In this document: positions 17,053-25,526 of the stretch, one piece after another
Layout: each line of letters starts with the position of its first letter
Position numbering within the stretch: position 1 is the first letter of the stretch
From: Bacillota bacterium
GTDB taxonomy: Bacteria; Bacillota; Clostridia; Christensenellales; SZUA-584
Direction: 5' to 3'
Length of the DNA stretch: 64,000 nucleotides
Assembly: GCA_023410475.1 (NCBI GenBank)
Contig: JAEYPS010000023.1
Coordinates: 38,733-102,732, forward strand
Position numbers and translations under genes: made by a program
The notes under the pieces: generated by a model
What the model saw: only the letters and a program-made list of their open reading frames with translations
Database searches by the model: none
What the model was told of the DNA's origin: nothing

Positions 17053-17934
17053 CTAAATATCTTCTGGGCAGAAGACGCTCAGCGCACCAGATCTGACGCA
17101 AAACGTCATCGGTGTTTGCCCCCAAACCTCGCCGTCGAGATTGAACGAGAGCTTTTTACCGCAGTCTATCGTTATTTCTTTGCAAATAAACTGCTCCGCA
17201 GCGGATATTTTTCCTAGCTGTCCGCGCTTGAGTTTGGGAAGCTCGGTAAGTATTCGGTGTTTTGCGAGGCGGTTTATAACGACAATGTTGAAAAGCCCGT
17301 CGCTTACGCTGGAATTTGGAGCGATCTTAAGACCTCCCCCGTAGCACTTTCCGTTGGCGATGGCGATGAGAAGAACGTCGCGCTTAAGCTCTTTTCCGTC
17401 TGCAGTTATCTTAAGCTCAACGCTCTTATGGCCGAGTATAGACATGATTATTCCGAGAAGATACGCGAGCCCTCCCGTAAAAACCCTGCGCACCTTTGCG
17501 GTGTTTTTGATGACGTCCACGTCAAAACCGCATCCCGCGACGTTTAAGAATATCTTTTTATTATTAATCAGCCCGACGTCGACGTTCTTGCGGTGGCCCG
17601 AAAGAATTATTTTCAGCGCCTGCGCCGCGCCCTGCGGTATGCCTACGGATTCGCGAAAATCATTGCCCGTTCCCGCGGGTATGATACCGAGAGTCTCACC
17701 CGTTCTCTGAAGGGCTTGCGCCACCTCGAGAAGTGTGCCGTCCCCTCCTACGCTTATGATGCCTTCATAGCCTTTTCCGACGGCGTTTTTTGCAATCTCG
17801 ACAGCGTGCTCTTTATACTCGGTTTTCTGGATGTTATATTCTATTTCTTTTTCTTTCAAAATCTGCTCGACCACCCCGAGTGCCTTGTATGAGCGTCCGG
17901 CTCCCGCGGTAGGGTTGAAAATAATTAAATACAT
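17053..17934 (-). CDS. Diacylglycerol kinase family lipid kinase (DgkB/YegS type)
   Basis: A 293-residue soluble lipid kinase. The nucleotide site shows NPTAGAGRS at the N-terminus, GGDGTLLEVAQAL and the metal/ATP motif PAGTGNDFRES; the C-terminal half has GGLKIAPNSSVSDGLFNIVV and the FNLDGEVW signature. It probably phosphorylates diacylglycerol to return it to phospholipid synthesis; related enzymes use other lipids. It is divergent from ccdA, with 171 bases between. Confidence 0.9.
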   Translation of the reverse strand: MYLIIFNPTAGAGRSYKALGVVEQILKEKEIEYNIQKTEYKEHAVEIAKNAVGKGYEGIISVGGDGTLLEVAQALQRTGETLGIIPAGTGNDFRESVGIPQGAAQALKIILSGHRKNVDVGLINNKKIFLNVAGCGFDVDVIKNTAKVRRVFTGGLAYLLGIIMSILGHKSVELKITADGKELKRDVLLIAIANGKCYGGGLKIAPNSSVSDGLFNIVVINRLAKHRILTELPKLKRGQLGKISAAEQFICKEITIDCGKKLSFNLDGEVWGQTPMTFCVRSGALSVFCPEDI

Positions 17935-18105
17935 CCCTTCCCCCTGACTCGTGCTGCCCGTTTTATCGATAGCTTTCGATGTAAATTAAGAACATTCTAC
18001 TAAAAACGCCGTTTCTTGTACAGGATAATATTGAGTGACTTTGATACATATAAAACTAAATGAATTGTTATATAATATAAAAAATGACGGCAAAGGGGGG
18101 GTTAA

Positions 18106-18804
18106 ATGCAGCAGCTTGAAATAGGCGGCGTGTTTATAGCAGGTATTGTATCGTTTTTTACGCCCTGCATATTGCCTGTGCTGCCCGTGTTCATATCGAC
18201 GCTTCTTGGCAGCGTGGATGAGACCGCAAGGCATCTTAAAATAGGCAGCCTCAAAATTTACGCTAAGCCCGTTACGCGCGTTGGCATGTTCGTGCTGGGG
18301 CTCTCGGTGAGCTTTGTGTCGCTTGGGCTAGCGTTCGGAGCTATCGGCAGAGTAATAAACTCGAGAGTGTTTATGATGATAAGCGGAGTCATCGTTATAC
18401 TGCTCGGCATATATCAAACGGGTGTTATAAAAATACCGTTTTTGATGCGCGAAAAGAAGCTTGAGGCAAAGAGGGGCACAGGGCTTTTAAGCGCGTTTGT
18501 GCTGGGGTTCACGTTCAGCTTCGGCTGGACGCCGTGCGTCGGGCCTATTCTTGCGTCGGTGCTGGCGCTGACGGCGAGCAGGGGAGGCGCGTTTACCGGC
18601 GCTTTGTATATGGCGGTGTACTCTCTGGGGCTGCTCGTGCCGTTCCTTGTGTTCACGGTGTTTTCAAACGCTTTGACGAGCCGTATAAAGGGAATATACA
18701 AGCATATGAGGCTAATAAAAATAATAGGCGGTATCATCATAATTATAATGGGCGTGTTTCTTCTTACAGACAGCCTCTATATATTTATGAGGATCGCGCA
18801 ATAA
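18106..18804 (+). CDS. ccdA: CcdA/DsbD-family thiol-disulfide transporter
   Basis: A 232-residue membrane protein with six predicted helices. Two conserved Cys-containing motifs sit in helices 1 and 4: FFTPCILPVLPVF and GWTPCVGPILA, the redox pair that passes electrons across the membrane. A GGGGGGG site precedes the ATG. It is followed after 11 bases by a secreted thioredoxin-like lipoprotein, so the two form a reductant relay: cytoplasmic thioredoxin to CcdA to TlpA-like partner. Confidence 0.92.
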   Translation: MQQLEIGGVFIAGIVSFFTPCILPVLPVFISTLLGSVDETARHLKIGSLKIYAKPVTRVGMFVLGLSVSFVSLGLAFGAIGRVINSRVFMMISGVIVILLGIYQTGVIKIPFLMREKKLEAKRGTGLLSAFVLGFTFSFGWTPCVGPILASVLALTASRGGAFTGALYMAVYSLGLLVPFLVFTVFSNALTSRIKGIYKHMRLIKIIGGIIIIIMGVFLLTDSLYIFMRIAQ

Positions 18805-18815
18805 AAGGAGGAAAC

Positions 18816-19394
18816 ATGAAAAGAGCGGTTTTGCTATTACTTTTGATAATTATTGTATCACTGGCTGCATGCGCGAACACAAACGATCCCCCGAAAACCA
18901 CGCCGCAGCCAAATACCGAAGAGACGCCGGCTATACCGGATGCCGAAGAGACGCCGGATTTTTCGTATGAGTTTGAGTTTGAGGATATAAACGGCAACGT
19001 TCACAAGCTGTCCGATTACAAAGGCATGCCGGTATATCTTGAGGTATGGGGCTCGTGGTGCGGCGTATGCGTATCGTCGCTGCCCGACATGAACGAGTTC
19101 GCGGGCGAGGAGCATGATTTTGCCGTGCTCACCGTAGTCACGCCCGGTGTCGCCGGAGAGAAGAGCAAGGAAGACTTTATTGAATGGTATAAGGGTCTTG
19201 GCTATGATAACCTTATAGTCATGCTAGACGAAAAAAGGCAGATAATCACCGACTTTGGTGTGTCGGCGTATCCTTCCCAGCTGATGTTCGACGCTGATGG
19301 CAACTTTGTGGACGGCTTCGTCGGCCTTATTCCCAAGCAAACGATAATTGATATAATGAAGGGAGTCGCTGACGGCACATATTCTGGCTTATAA
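18816..19394 (+). CDS. TlpA/ResA-like thioredoxin-fold lipoprotein
   Basis: A 192-residue exported protein. The signal has hydrophobic LLLLLIIIVSL and lipobox LAAC, so it is membrane-tethered outside the cell. A low-complexity Thr/Pro/Glu linker (about residues 25-50, with a repeated EETPxxPDAEETPD pattern) precedes the thioredoxin fold, whose active site is WGSWCGVC. The cis-Pro region is VSAYPSQLMFD. The start at 18816 follows AGGAGG by six bases; the longer open frame upstream is inside ccdA. It probably keeps secreted thiols reduced using CcdA. Confidence 0.9.
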   Translation: MKRAVLLLLLIIIVSLAACANTNDPPKTTPQPNTEETPAIPDAEETPDFSYEFEFEDINGNVHKLSDYKGMPVYLEVWGSWCGVCVSSLPDMNEFAGEEHDFAVLTVVTPGVAGEKSKEDFIEWYKGLGYDNLIVMLDEKRQIITDFGVSAYPSQLMFDADGNFVDGFVGLIPKQTIIDIMKGVADGTYSGL

Positions 19395-19409
19395 AATATT
19401 GTTTTCCTG

Positions 19410-19438
19410 TTGACGCACTTTTGTTTTTCTGATAGTAT
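19410..19438 (+). promoter_or_regulatory. Predicted promoter of purA leader
   Basis: A TTGACG -35 (19410-19415), a 17-base spacer and a TAGTAT -10 (19433-19438) lie 129 bases before the purA ATG. The predicted start point falls at the foot of the terminator hairpin at 19445-19488. Confidence 0.6.
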
Positions 19439-19444
19439 GATGTA

Positions 19445-19488
19445 GGACAAAAAAAGCGGGGTATTGCCCCTGCTTTTTTAATCTGTCC
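19445..19488 (+). terminator. Terminator hairpin in purA leader, possible attenuator
   Basis: AAAAAAGC pairs with GCTTTTT around an inner GGGG/CCCC stem, with an outer GGACA/TGTCC clamp. A T-run lies on the 3' arm. It may end transcripts from tlpA, or, since a promoter lies just upstream, it may attenuate purA. Confidence 0.6.
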
Positions 19489-19566
19489 CGGCAATTTTAC
19501 GCTCTGCGTATGCCGAGCAGAATCAATGCAAAAAACGGTTGCTTTTTGCGGGTAAGGAGTTAAGCG

Positions 19567-20850
19567 ATGCCTGGAGTATCAGTATTTGGCGCTCAGTGGG
19601 GCGACGAAGGTAAAGGAAGATTCGTCGATTTTCTTGCGCACGAAGCCGATGTTGTAATACGCTATCAGGGCGGCAACAATGCCGGACATACGATAATAGT
19701 CGGAGGCGTCGTATATAAACTCCACCTTTTGCCCGCGGGGCTGCTTTACGATTCGAAGCCCTGCGTCATAGGAAACGGCGTCGTAATAGACCCGGGCGCT
19801 CTGCTTGAAGAGATAGACGAGGTGCAAAGCAAAGGCGCGACGCTTAAAAACCTTATGATATCCGACAGGGCGCATATGGTCATGCCTTACCATAACCTTT
19901 TGGATTCTCTGAGCGAAGAGGGCATGGGCGAGGCTATGATAGGCACGACAAAGCGCGGCATAGGCCCTTGTTATACAGACAAGGCGGCAAGGCAAGGCCT
20001 CAGGATGTGCGACCTTGTATCGGGCAGCTTTCCCGGAAAGCTTAAGCAGCTGGTTGAAGCCAAGAACGACATAATAACAAAGATCTACGGGCAGCAGCCT
20101 CTTGTATATGACGAGATACTGCAAAAGTTCAAGGGCTACAGGGAACGACTCGCGCCTTATATCTGCGACACTGTGGCAGTATGCAACGACTTTTACAGGC
20201 AGGGCAAAAAGCTGCTTTTCGAAGGCGCACAGGGAATGCTGCTCGACATCGATTTTGGAACATACCCCTTCGTCACGTCGTCTCACCCGACGACGGGAGG
20301 AATAAGCATAGGAACGGGACTGCCGCCGCAGGCGCTTACCGAGGTGGTGGGCGTTGTAAAGGCGTATACCACTAGAGTGGGCAAAGGGCCTTTCGTTACG
20401 GAGCTGTTCGACGAAACAGGAGATTTTATACGCGAGAAAGGCCAGGAGTATGGGGCGACTACGGGAAGGCCGCGCCGCTGCGGATGGCTCGACCTCGTTA
20501 TCGTTGGGTTCTCGGTGCGTTTAAACGGTATAACGTCTATAGCGCTGTCGAGGATGGATACGCTTGGCGGCATAGACGGCGTCAAGGTCTGCACGGGTTA
20601 TGAGATAGACGGCAAAGTAACAACGAATTTTCCGGCGTCTCTCGACGACCTTGGCAAAGCGAGGCCGGTGTATAAAGAGATGGAAGGCTGGAGCGGCGAT
20701 ATATCCCATATTAGGAAATATGAGGAACTTCCGCAAAGCGCCAGGGAATACATAGAGTTTATAGAGAGCGAGACGGGAGCGAGCGTAGGCATGATAGGCG
20801 TAGGTCCTTCGCGTCACGAATGCATAGTGCGGCATAATTATTTCGTGTAA
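19567..20850 (+). CDS. purA: Adenylosuccinate synthetase
   Basis: A 427-residue enzyme of normal length that joins IMP and aspartate, using GTP, in the first step from IMP to AMP. The N-terminal GTP-binding loop is GAQWGDEGKGRFVDFLA; the IMP-binding segment is GTTKRGIGPCYTDKAAR; GAQGMLLDIDFGTYPFVTSSH and GATTGRPRRCGWLDL follow. A GTAAGGAG site lies eight bases before the ATG. Confidence 0.98.
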   Translation: MPGVSVFGAQWGDEGKGRFVDFLAHEADVVIRYQGGNNAGHTIIVGGVVYKLHLLPAGLLYDSKPCVIGNGVVIDPGALLEEIDEVQSKGATLKNLMISDRAHMVMPYHNLLDSLSEEGMGEAMIGTTKRGIGPCYTDKAARQGLRMCDLVSGSFPGKLKQLVEAKNDIITKIYGQQPLVYDEILQKFKGYRERLAPYICDTVAVCNDFYRQGKKLLFEGAQGMLLDIDFGTYPFVTSSHPTTGGISIGTGLPPQALTEVVGVVKAYTTRVGKGPFVTELFDETGDFIREKGQEYGATTGRPRRCGWLDLVIVGFSVRLNGITSIALSRMDTLGGIDGVKVCTGYEIDGKVTTNFPASLDDLGKARPVYKEMEGWSGDISHIRKYEELPQSAREYIEFIESETGASVGMIGVGPSRHECIVRHNYFV

Positions 20851-20910
20851 AACGCCGCGTTTCAAATAAGCTTTATTATTTGGGACACAATAAAATAATG
20901 ATAAAAGTTT

Positions 20911-21184
20911 GCCGTGCCAGACGGGGAGCTAGCGGTGCCCTAAACCTGCAATCCGCTACAGCAGGGTTTGATCCCCGGTTTGAGGCATAGCATTGTAAGG
21001 TATGGAAACGGTAAGGGGCGTTGAAGAGTGGGCCCCGTGCAACGGACAGCCGTGAACCCTGTCAGGACCTGACGGTAGCAGCAGTAAGCGGTTTTGGAAG
21101 TGTGCCTCGGATAAGTCTGCTCAGAGCAACCTGCCGTGATACCTCTTGGAATGCTATTTCGATCTCCGGGTGCACGGCTTTTAA
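20911..21184 (+). ncRNA. ffs: Signal recognition particle RNA, large Bacillus type
   Basis: About 274 bases. The 5' part (GCCGTGCCAGACGGGG, then AGCGGTGCCC and CAATCCGCTA) is the Alu domain of Gram-positive SRP RNA. The S-domain core reads CTGTCAGGACCTGACGG then TAGCAGCAG, the Ffh-binding helix 8 region. The 3' end GGTGCACGGC pairs with the 5' GCCGTGC to close the molecule. The ends are inferred from that pairing and the following T-rich stretch. Confidence 0.93.
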
Positions 21185-21191
21185 TTTTGTC

Positions 21192-21220
21192 GGGAAACTT
21201 TTTGTTTCCCGCCAGTTTTT
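21192..21220 (+). terminator. Hairpin after SRP RNA
   Basis: GGGAAAC (21192-21198) and GTTTCCC (21204-21210) enclose a five-T loop and are followed after four bases by TTTTT. A likely terminator of ffs. Confidence 0.6.
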
Positions 21221-21596
21221 CCGGCTTTGACTCGTTCCTCCCCCACACCGGATTGCGAGGATTATTATGAGGTTTTTCAATCCGGTGCGGAGTCGAAACT
21301 TCGCAAAGCCGCAGGGTGTGGCCCGCACGGGCAAAAGCCCGTCTTGGCCACGAAATTTATGTTTTTCGCTTTAAGTAGAGAAGCTTTTACATGCTTTATC
21401 ATTAAGGCTTTTTTATTTCCACATTTTCGTTAAAAATATAGACGTTTGCTAGTTACTGTAATATAATTTAAATACTAAATCTTATAATACAGTTAATTCA
21501 AATAATCCGTAATATGTGAAAAGATATTATAGCAATAATGTGAAACTTGAAATAGATTTGAATTTTGTACACTTTGATGTTGAAAGGAAAAACAAG
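21221..21596. other. Intergenic segment with two large nested inverted repeats
   Basis: First structure: outer arms TTTGACTC (21226-21233) and GAGTC-GAAA (21290-21298), inner perfect ten-base arms CACCGGATTG (21246-21255) and CAATCCGGTG (21278-21287). Second structure: GTGGCC (21318-21323) with GGCCAC (21346-21351) around ACGGGC-AAAA-GCCCGT. From about 21380 the DNA turns AT-rich and leads into the DUF2971 gene. I do not recognise an RNA family. Confidence 0.5.
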
Positions 21597-22580
21597 ATGT
21601 CAGAAACAATAGATACAGTTTATCATTATTGTAATTTAGAGACGTTATTAAGTATTTTTCATAATAAAACAATCAGATTATCGGATATAAATAAGTCAAA
21701 TGATTATTTAGAAACAAAATCAACAATAGATTCTATTAAAAAAGCTATTGTTGATTTATGTAACCAAAATTCTATAGATAAGTACCAACAGATAATGTTA
21801 GGAATAGATAATGAATCCGCTATTAAACATCTTATTGATATAGTATTAAACAGATTTATTAATTATAAGGACACTCTCGTTTATGCAGCCTGTTTTTCAG
21901 AAATACCAGACTTGCTTAGCCAGTGGTGTGAATATGCTGATAATGGTAAAGGTGTAGCGATCGGTTTTAATGTTGAGTGCCTAAAGAAAATATGTGAATC
22001 TAGTGAAGACTTTTTAAAATTTAAACAAGTTAGGTATATAGATGAAAAAAATAGTTTTTTCGATGAAATGATAAATAAGTACGCAAATGAATTTTACGGG
22101 GAAATCATTAGTGCTCTTATAAATGGAACTTTGGATGAGCTATTTACAAATCCATACGGTACGGACTTTGAAGCTGTTATAATGCAACAACGTTTAATAA
22201 GAGATTCTGTATTTACTAAGCATGAAAGTTTTTCAGCAGAAAAAGAATGGAGAATTGTTTTAGAAGATGAAGAACTACAAAAAACGTACGATGATTGGGA
22301 GAATTATTATAATTGGAATGAAGGAGAATTTTCAGAAGGCTTAATGAAACTCATACCGAAAGGCTTAAAGTTTAGAAGTATTGGAGATGACATTATTTCC
22401 TATTTGGATTTGTCGTTTAAGGAATATAAAGATGAAGTTATTAATTGTATCTATATAGGACCGAATTGCAAGGCACAAATTGACGACATATATCATATAA
22501 TTCAGCACTTTGGATTTTGTAATTTTGATACGGAGCATATTTATTTATCCAAATCTCCTTATAGATCAATTAAAATATAA
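21597..22580 (+). CDS. DUF2971 family protein, AT-rich and probably acquired
   Basis: A 327-residue protein with the DUF2971 pattern: N-terminal YHYCNLETLLSIFHNKTIRLS, then CFSEIPDLLSQWCEYADNGKGVAIGF, EKEWRIVLED and IYIGPNCK near the end. The function of DUF2971 is not established; members often lie in defence or mobile neighbourhoods. ATG at 21597 is preferred because AAAGGA lies eight bases upstream and it sits just before the domain; a GTG at 21516 would add 27 residues. Codons are A/T-rich, unlike the flanking ffs and hpf, which suggests recent transfer. Confidence 0.75.
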   Translation: MSETIDTVYHYCNLETLLSIFHNKTIRLSDINKSNDYLETKSTIDSIKKAIVDLCNQNSIDKYQQIMLGIDNESAIKHLIDIVLNRFINYKDTLVYAACFSEIPDLLSQWCEYADNGKGVAIGFNVECLKKICESSEDFLKFKQVRYIDEKNSFFDEMINKYANEFYGEIISALINGTLDELFTNPYGTDFEAVIMQQRLIRDSVFTKHESFSAEKEWRIVLEDEELQKTYDDWENYYNWNEGEFSEGLMKLIPKGLKFRSIGDDIISYLDLSFKEYKDEVINCIYIGPNCKAQIDDIYHIIQHFGFCNFDTEHIYLSKSPYRSIKI

Positions 22581-22639
22581 AATGCTGTATACTTTTTATC
22601 TTCTGAATATTATCCATATAACCCGCTTTGCTATAGCTA

Positions 22640-22925
22640 GCGAATCAACTCAACCTCCCATGCCTTTCATCTGGTTCGGGGTTCCCAAAAAGTCGTGAGG
22701 CCTTTGGGGTGAGTATTTGCCAGTGATAGGCAAACGAAAAGATTTAGAAAGAACGGCAGAAAAAATCTAACCCAACTACAAACGAAGTTTGGCGTTGGGT
22801 TAAACAACCCCTTTGGGGTTGTTAATTGTAACCTTTCCTTTAACGCTTTAAAATTAGCAGGAAAAAGGGACAGGGCCGGAGAATAAGATACTTATAGGCG
22901 ATTGGTATTATAAAATCGCCAAAAG
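22640..22925 (+). ncRNA. Candidate raiA-type structured RNA upstream of hpf
   Basis: About 285 bases packed with helices in the 408-base gap before hpf. Visible pairings are CTCA/TGAG at 22649-22652 and 22710-22713; TTTGCC/GGCAAA at 22716-22721 and 22729-22734; AGATTT/AAATCT at 22740-22745 and 22763-22768; TAACCCAAC/GTTGGGTTA at 22768-22776 and 22794-22802, with inner CAAAC/GTTTG; AACAACCCC/GGGGTTGTT at 22803-22811 and 22815-22823; and GGCGATT/AATCGCC near 22897-22920. The raiA RNA class is known from exactly this place, upstream of raiA/hpf genes in Clostridia. The class assignment is inference from position and structure. Confidence 0.55.
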
Positions 22926-22988
22926 GAGGTATCATATAAACAGTATTGCCCGCATGGGCTAAAAATACATAGAAAGGGGGCAGAGATT

Positions 22989-23522
22989 ATGCGCGTCGTT
23001 ATTACCGGTAAGGGGATGGATGTCTCCGATTACTTAAGGGAAATGGTGACGAAGAAGGTGTTAAAGCTCCAAAGGTATTTTGGAGAAGAGACAGAGGCGC
23101 ACATAACGATGTCTATTCAGAAGTCAAGGCATATTGTAGAGGTGACAATTCCTTTCGATGGGGTTGTCCTTCGCGGCGAGGAGGCCACGGGGGACATGTA
23201 TGCTTCGATAGACGGCGTGCTTGGCAAGCTCGAAAAGCAGATCCACAAACACCGTACGGCACTCAGGAAACGCTTGAGAGACGGCGCTTTTTCTAAAGAA
23301 GGTTATGAGTATGGCGGGGAGTCTTGGGACGACAGGGAATCCAAGATTGTACGAAAGAAAAAGTTCGTGCTCAAGCCCATGGACCTTGAGGAAGCGCAGA
23401 TGCAGATGGAGCTACTCGGGCACGAGTTCTTCGTGTTCAGGAATGCCGCGACAAACGGTATAAACGTGCTCTATAAGAGGCGCGACGGAGACCTTGGGCT
23501 CATAGAGCCCGACGATGACTAA
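22989..23522 (+). CDS. hpf: Ribosome hibernation promoting factor, long form
   Basis: A 177-residue protein. The N-terminal domain (about 1-100, MRVVITGKGMDVSDYLREMV and QIHKHRTALRKRLRD) binds the 30S subunit at the mRNA/tRNA channel. The C-terminal domain (about 115-177, IVRKKKFVLKPMDLEEAQMQMELLGHEFFVFRN) dimerises to make inactive 100S ribosomes. AAAGGGGG precedes the ATG. It follows the candidate raiA RNA and ends before two terminator hairpins. Confidence 0.96.
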   Translation: MRVVITGKGMDVSDYLREMVTKKVLKLQRYFGEETEAHITMSIQKSRHIVEVTIPFDGVVLRGEEATGDMYASIDGVLGKLEKQIHKHRTALRKRLRDGAFSKEGYEYGGESWDDRESKIVRKKKFVLKPMDLEEAQMQMELLGHEFFVFRNAATNGINVLYKRRDGDLGLIEPDDD

Positions 23523-23530
23523 GAACTAAT

Positions 23531-23590
23531 CAGGAGGCCGAAAGGCCTCTTGTTGCTTTTCTCCCAAGAAAAAATCTTGGGAGATTTTTT
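23531..23590 (+). terminator. Tandem terminator hairpins after hpf
   Basis: GAGGCC-GAAA-GGCCTC (about 23533-23549) is followed by CTCCCAAGA (23561-23569) pairing with TCTTGGGAG (23575-23583) and six Ts. Confidence 0.85.
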
Positions 23591-23646
23591 ATAAGAAGGC
23601 TTAATCTATGCTTTAAAGGCAGCTTTGCTTTAGCATAAGCAATTAC

Positions 23647-23675
23647 TTGTTTGAGTAAAGAAAATATGGTAGTAT
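23647..23675 (+). promoter_or_regulatory. Predicted promoter of the tandem hydrolases
   Basis: A TTGTTT -35 (23647-23652), 17 bases, then a TAGTAT -10 (23670-23675), about 97 bases before the first hydrolase ATG. Confidence 0.45.
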
Positions 23676-23771
23676 TATCCGTAAAACAGCACGGCTTTTA
23701 TACACACGATTGATCTTCCTGTCAGTTTACAGAATAGTTCGCACAGCTTATTGGATATTAGGAGGCTTAGC

Positions 23772-24581
23772 ATGTCTGATCAAATAAACAATCATGGCCG
23801 GTTCAGGTGCGGCATACCATACAACAAATTCGGCAACGGTACCCGTATTCTGGTCGTCTTTCAAGGGCTGATGTTTGAAAACAAGCCTTTGTCAGGGTTT
23901 ATGGCGAAGAAGTTTGCCGAAATGTACGATTCTCTTAATCAGGACTACACTATATACGTCGTTACTCGAAAGCAGGGCTTGCCTGAAGGTTATTCGCTTG
24001 CCGATATGGCGGACGACTACGCCAAGATGATAAGAGAAGAATTAGGATGCCCGGTCGACGTGCTGGGCGTGTCGACAGGAGGCTCTATCGTGCAGCATTT
24101 CGCCGCCAGCCATCCTGAGCTTGTGCGAAAGCTGGTCATACATTCGAGCGCTTACACGCTGAAGGACTCCGCGAAGGAAACGCAGTTGCGTGTCGCAAAG
24201 CTCGCGCGTGAAAAGAAATGGAGAGCGGCATATGCCGAGATGATGGGCGTATCATCTCTCAAAGGCGCAAAGAGCCTGTTAAAGCCGCTCTTCTTTTTGA
24301 TATCGCTTATCGGCGGATCAATATTCGGAAAACCGGACGACCCTTCGGATCTTGTTATTACGATAGAAGCGGAAGACAAATTCAATTTCAAAGATCGCTT
24401 GAATGAGATAAAGGCTCCGACGCTAGTGACAGCGGGAGACAAAGATCCGTTTTATACTCCTGAGCTGTTTCGTGAGACGGCGCAGGGCATCGCGAACGCA
24501 AGGCTGATACTCTATAAGGGTATGGGGCATCCAGCCGGAGGAGAGCAGTTCAAAAAAGACCTCAAAGCTTTCTTGGACTAA
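23772..24581 (+). CDS. Alpha/beta hydrolase, tandem copy 1
   Basis: A 269-residue alpha/beta hydrolase. The nucleophile elbow is LGVSTGGSIVQHFAASHPELV (GxSxG), the acid is in AGDKDPFYTPELF, and the catalytic His is in GMGHPAGGEQF. No signal peptide. Start at 23772 is set by AGGAGG six bases upstream. It is followed after 53 bases by a close paralogue that shares most of the elbow and C-terminal sequence, showing tandem duplication. Substrate unknown; the order resembles carboxylesterase-type or acyl-transfer hydrolases. Confidence 0.82.
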   Translation: MSDQINNHGRFRCGIPYNKFGNGTRILVVFQGLMFENKPLSGFMAKKFAEMYDSLNQDYTIYVVTRKQGLPEGYSLADMADDYAKMIREELGCPVDVLGVSTGGSIVQHFAASHPELVRKLVIHSSAYTLKDSAKETQLRVAKLAREKKWRAAYAEMMGVSSLKGAKSLLKPLFFLISLIGGSIFGKPDDPSDLVITIEAEDKFNFKDRLNEIKAPTLVTAGDKDPFYTPELFRETAQGIANARLILYKGMGHPAGGEQFKKDLKAFLD

Positions 24582-24634
24582 TTATGCCGCAGTATCCCTG
24601 ATAAACAAGCGGCATGCAAATAAGGAGAACAAAT

Positions 24635-25471
24635 ATGTCTGAAGTTAAAAACAATGAAGAACGCTTTATCTGCAGTATACCTTACAGCAAGTTCGGCAGC
24701 GGGCGGCGTATACTCGTTATCTTTCAGGGGCTTTCTTTTGACAACAAGCCTGTGTCGGGTGCTTCAGCCAAAGGCTTTTTCGATGACGGCTCGCTCAAGG
24801 ATTATACAACATATATATTTACCAGAAGGACTGGTCTTCCTGAAGGCTGTTCGCTTGCCGATATGGCGGATGAATATGCAAAGATGATAACAGAGGAATT
24901 CGCAGTCCCCGTGGACGTGCTGGGAGTATCTACTGGAGGCTCTATCGCACAGCATTTCGCCGCCGACTATCCGCACCTTGTCCGCAGGCTAGTGCTGCAC
25001 TCGAGCGCGTATACGTTATCGGACAGCGCTAGGAGAGCGCAGATGCTAATCGGAAAGTTCGCGCGCGAGAAAAAATGGAGAGCGGCATACGCTGAAATGA
25101 TGGGCATATCGCCCCATAAAGGTGTTATAAAACTCCTTTTCAAACCATACTACTGGCTCTTATCATATTTTGGAGCTTCGATGTACGGCAAGCCGGAAGA
25201 CCCTTCGGATTTTGTGTCTACGATAGAAGCGGAAGACAAGTTCGACTTCAAAGATAGCTTGCACGAGATTAAGGCGCCGACGCTCGTGATAGCGGGCGAT
25301 AAAGACCCGTTTTATACTCCTGAACTGTTTCGTGAGACGGCGCAGGGCATCCCGAACGCAAGACTGATACTCTATAAGGGTATGGGGCATCCAGCCGGAG
25401 GAGAGCAGTTCAAAAAAGACATTAGTGGTTTTTTGAATGAGGACAAAGCGTTTGATGAAGATAAGACCTGA
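24635..25471 (+). CDS. Alpha/beta hydrolase, tandem copy 2
   Basis: A 278-residue paralogue of the preceding gene with elbow LGVSTGGSIAQHFAADYPHLV, acid AGDKDPFYTPELF and His in GMGHPAGGEQF. It has an extra acidic tail (DKAFDEDKT). AAGGAG precedes the ATG at 24635. The last 120 or so bases of the shared part are nearly identical to copy 1, while the N-terminal third has diverged more, which suggests either constraint or gene conversion at the 3' end. Confidence 0.82.
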   Translation: MSEVKNNEERFICSIPYSKFGSGRRILVIFQGLSFDNKPVSGASAKGFFDDGSLKDYTTYIFTRRTGLPEGCSLADMADEYAKMITEEFAVPVDVLGVSTGGSIAQHFAADYPHLVRRLVLHSSAYTLSDSARRAQMLIGKFAREKKWRAAYAEMMGISPHKGVIKLLFKPYYWLLSYFGASMYGKPEDPSDFVSTIEAEDKFDFKDSLHEIKAPTLVIAGDKDPFYTPELFRETAQGIPNARLILYKGMGHPAGGEQFKKDISGFLNEDKAFDEDKT

Positions 25472-25526
25472 TAAAAAGCCTTCATAAATGAGGCTTATGG
25501 CTATGCAATATTAAGCTTTACGCGTT

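Noticed and set aside
22510..22698. 62-codon frame at the end of the DUF2971 gene
   Set aside because: It starts inside DUF2971 and extends into the structured RNA region; no support.
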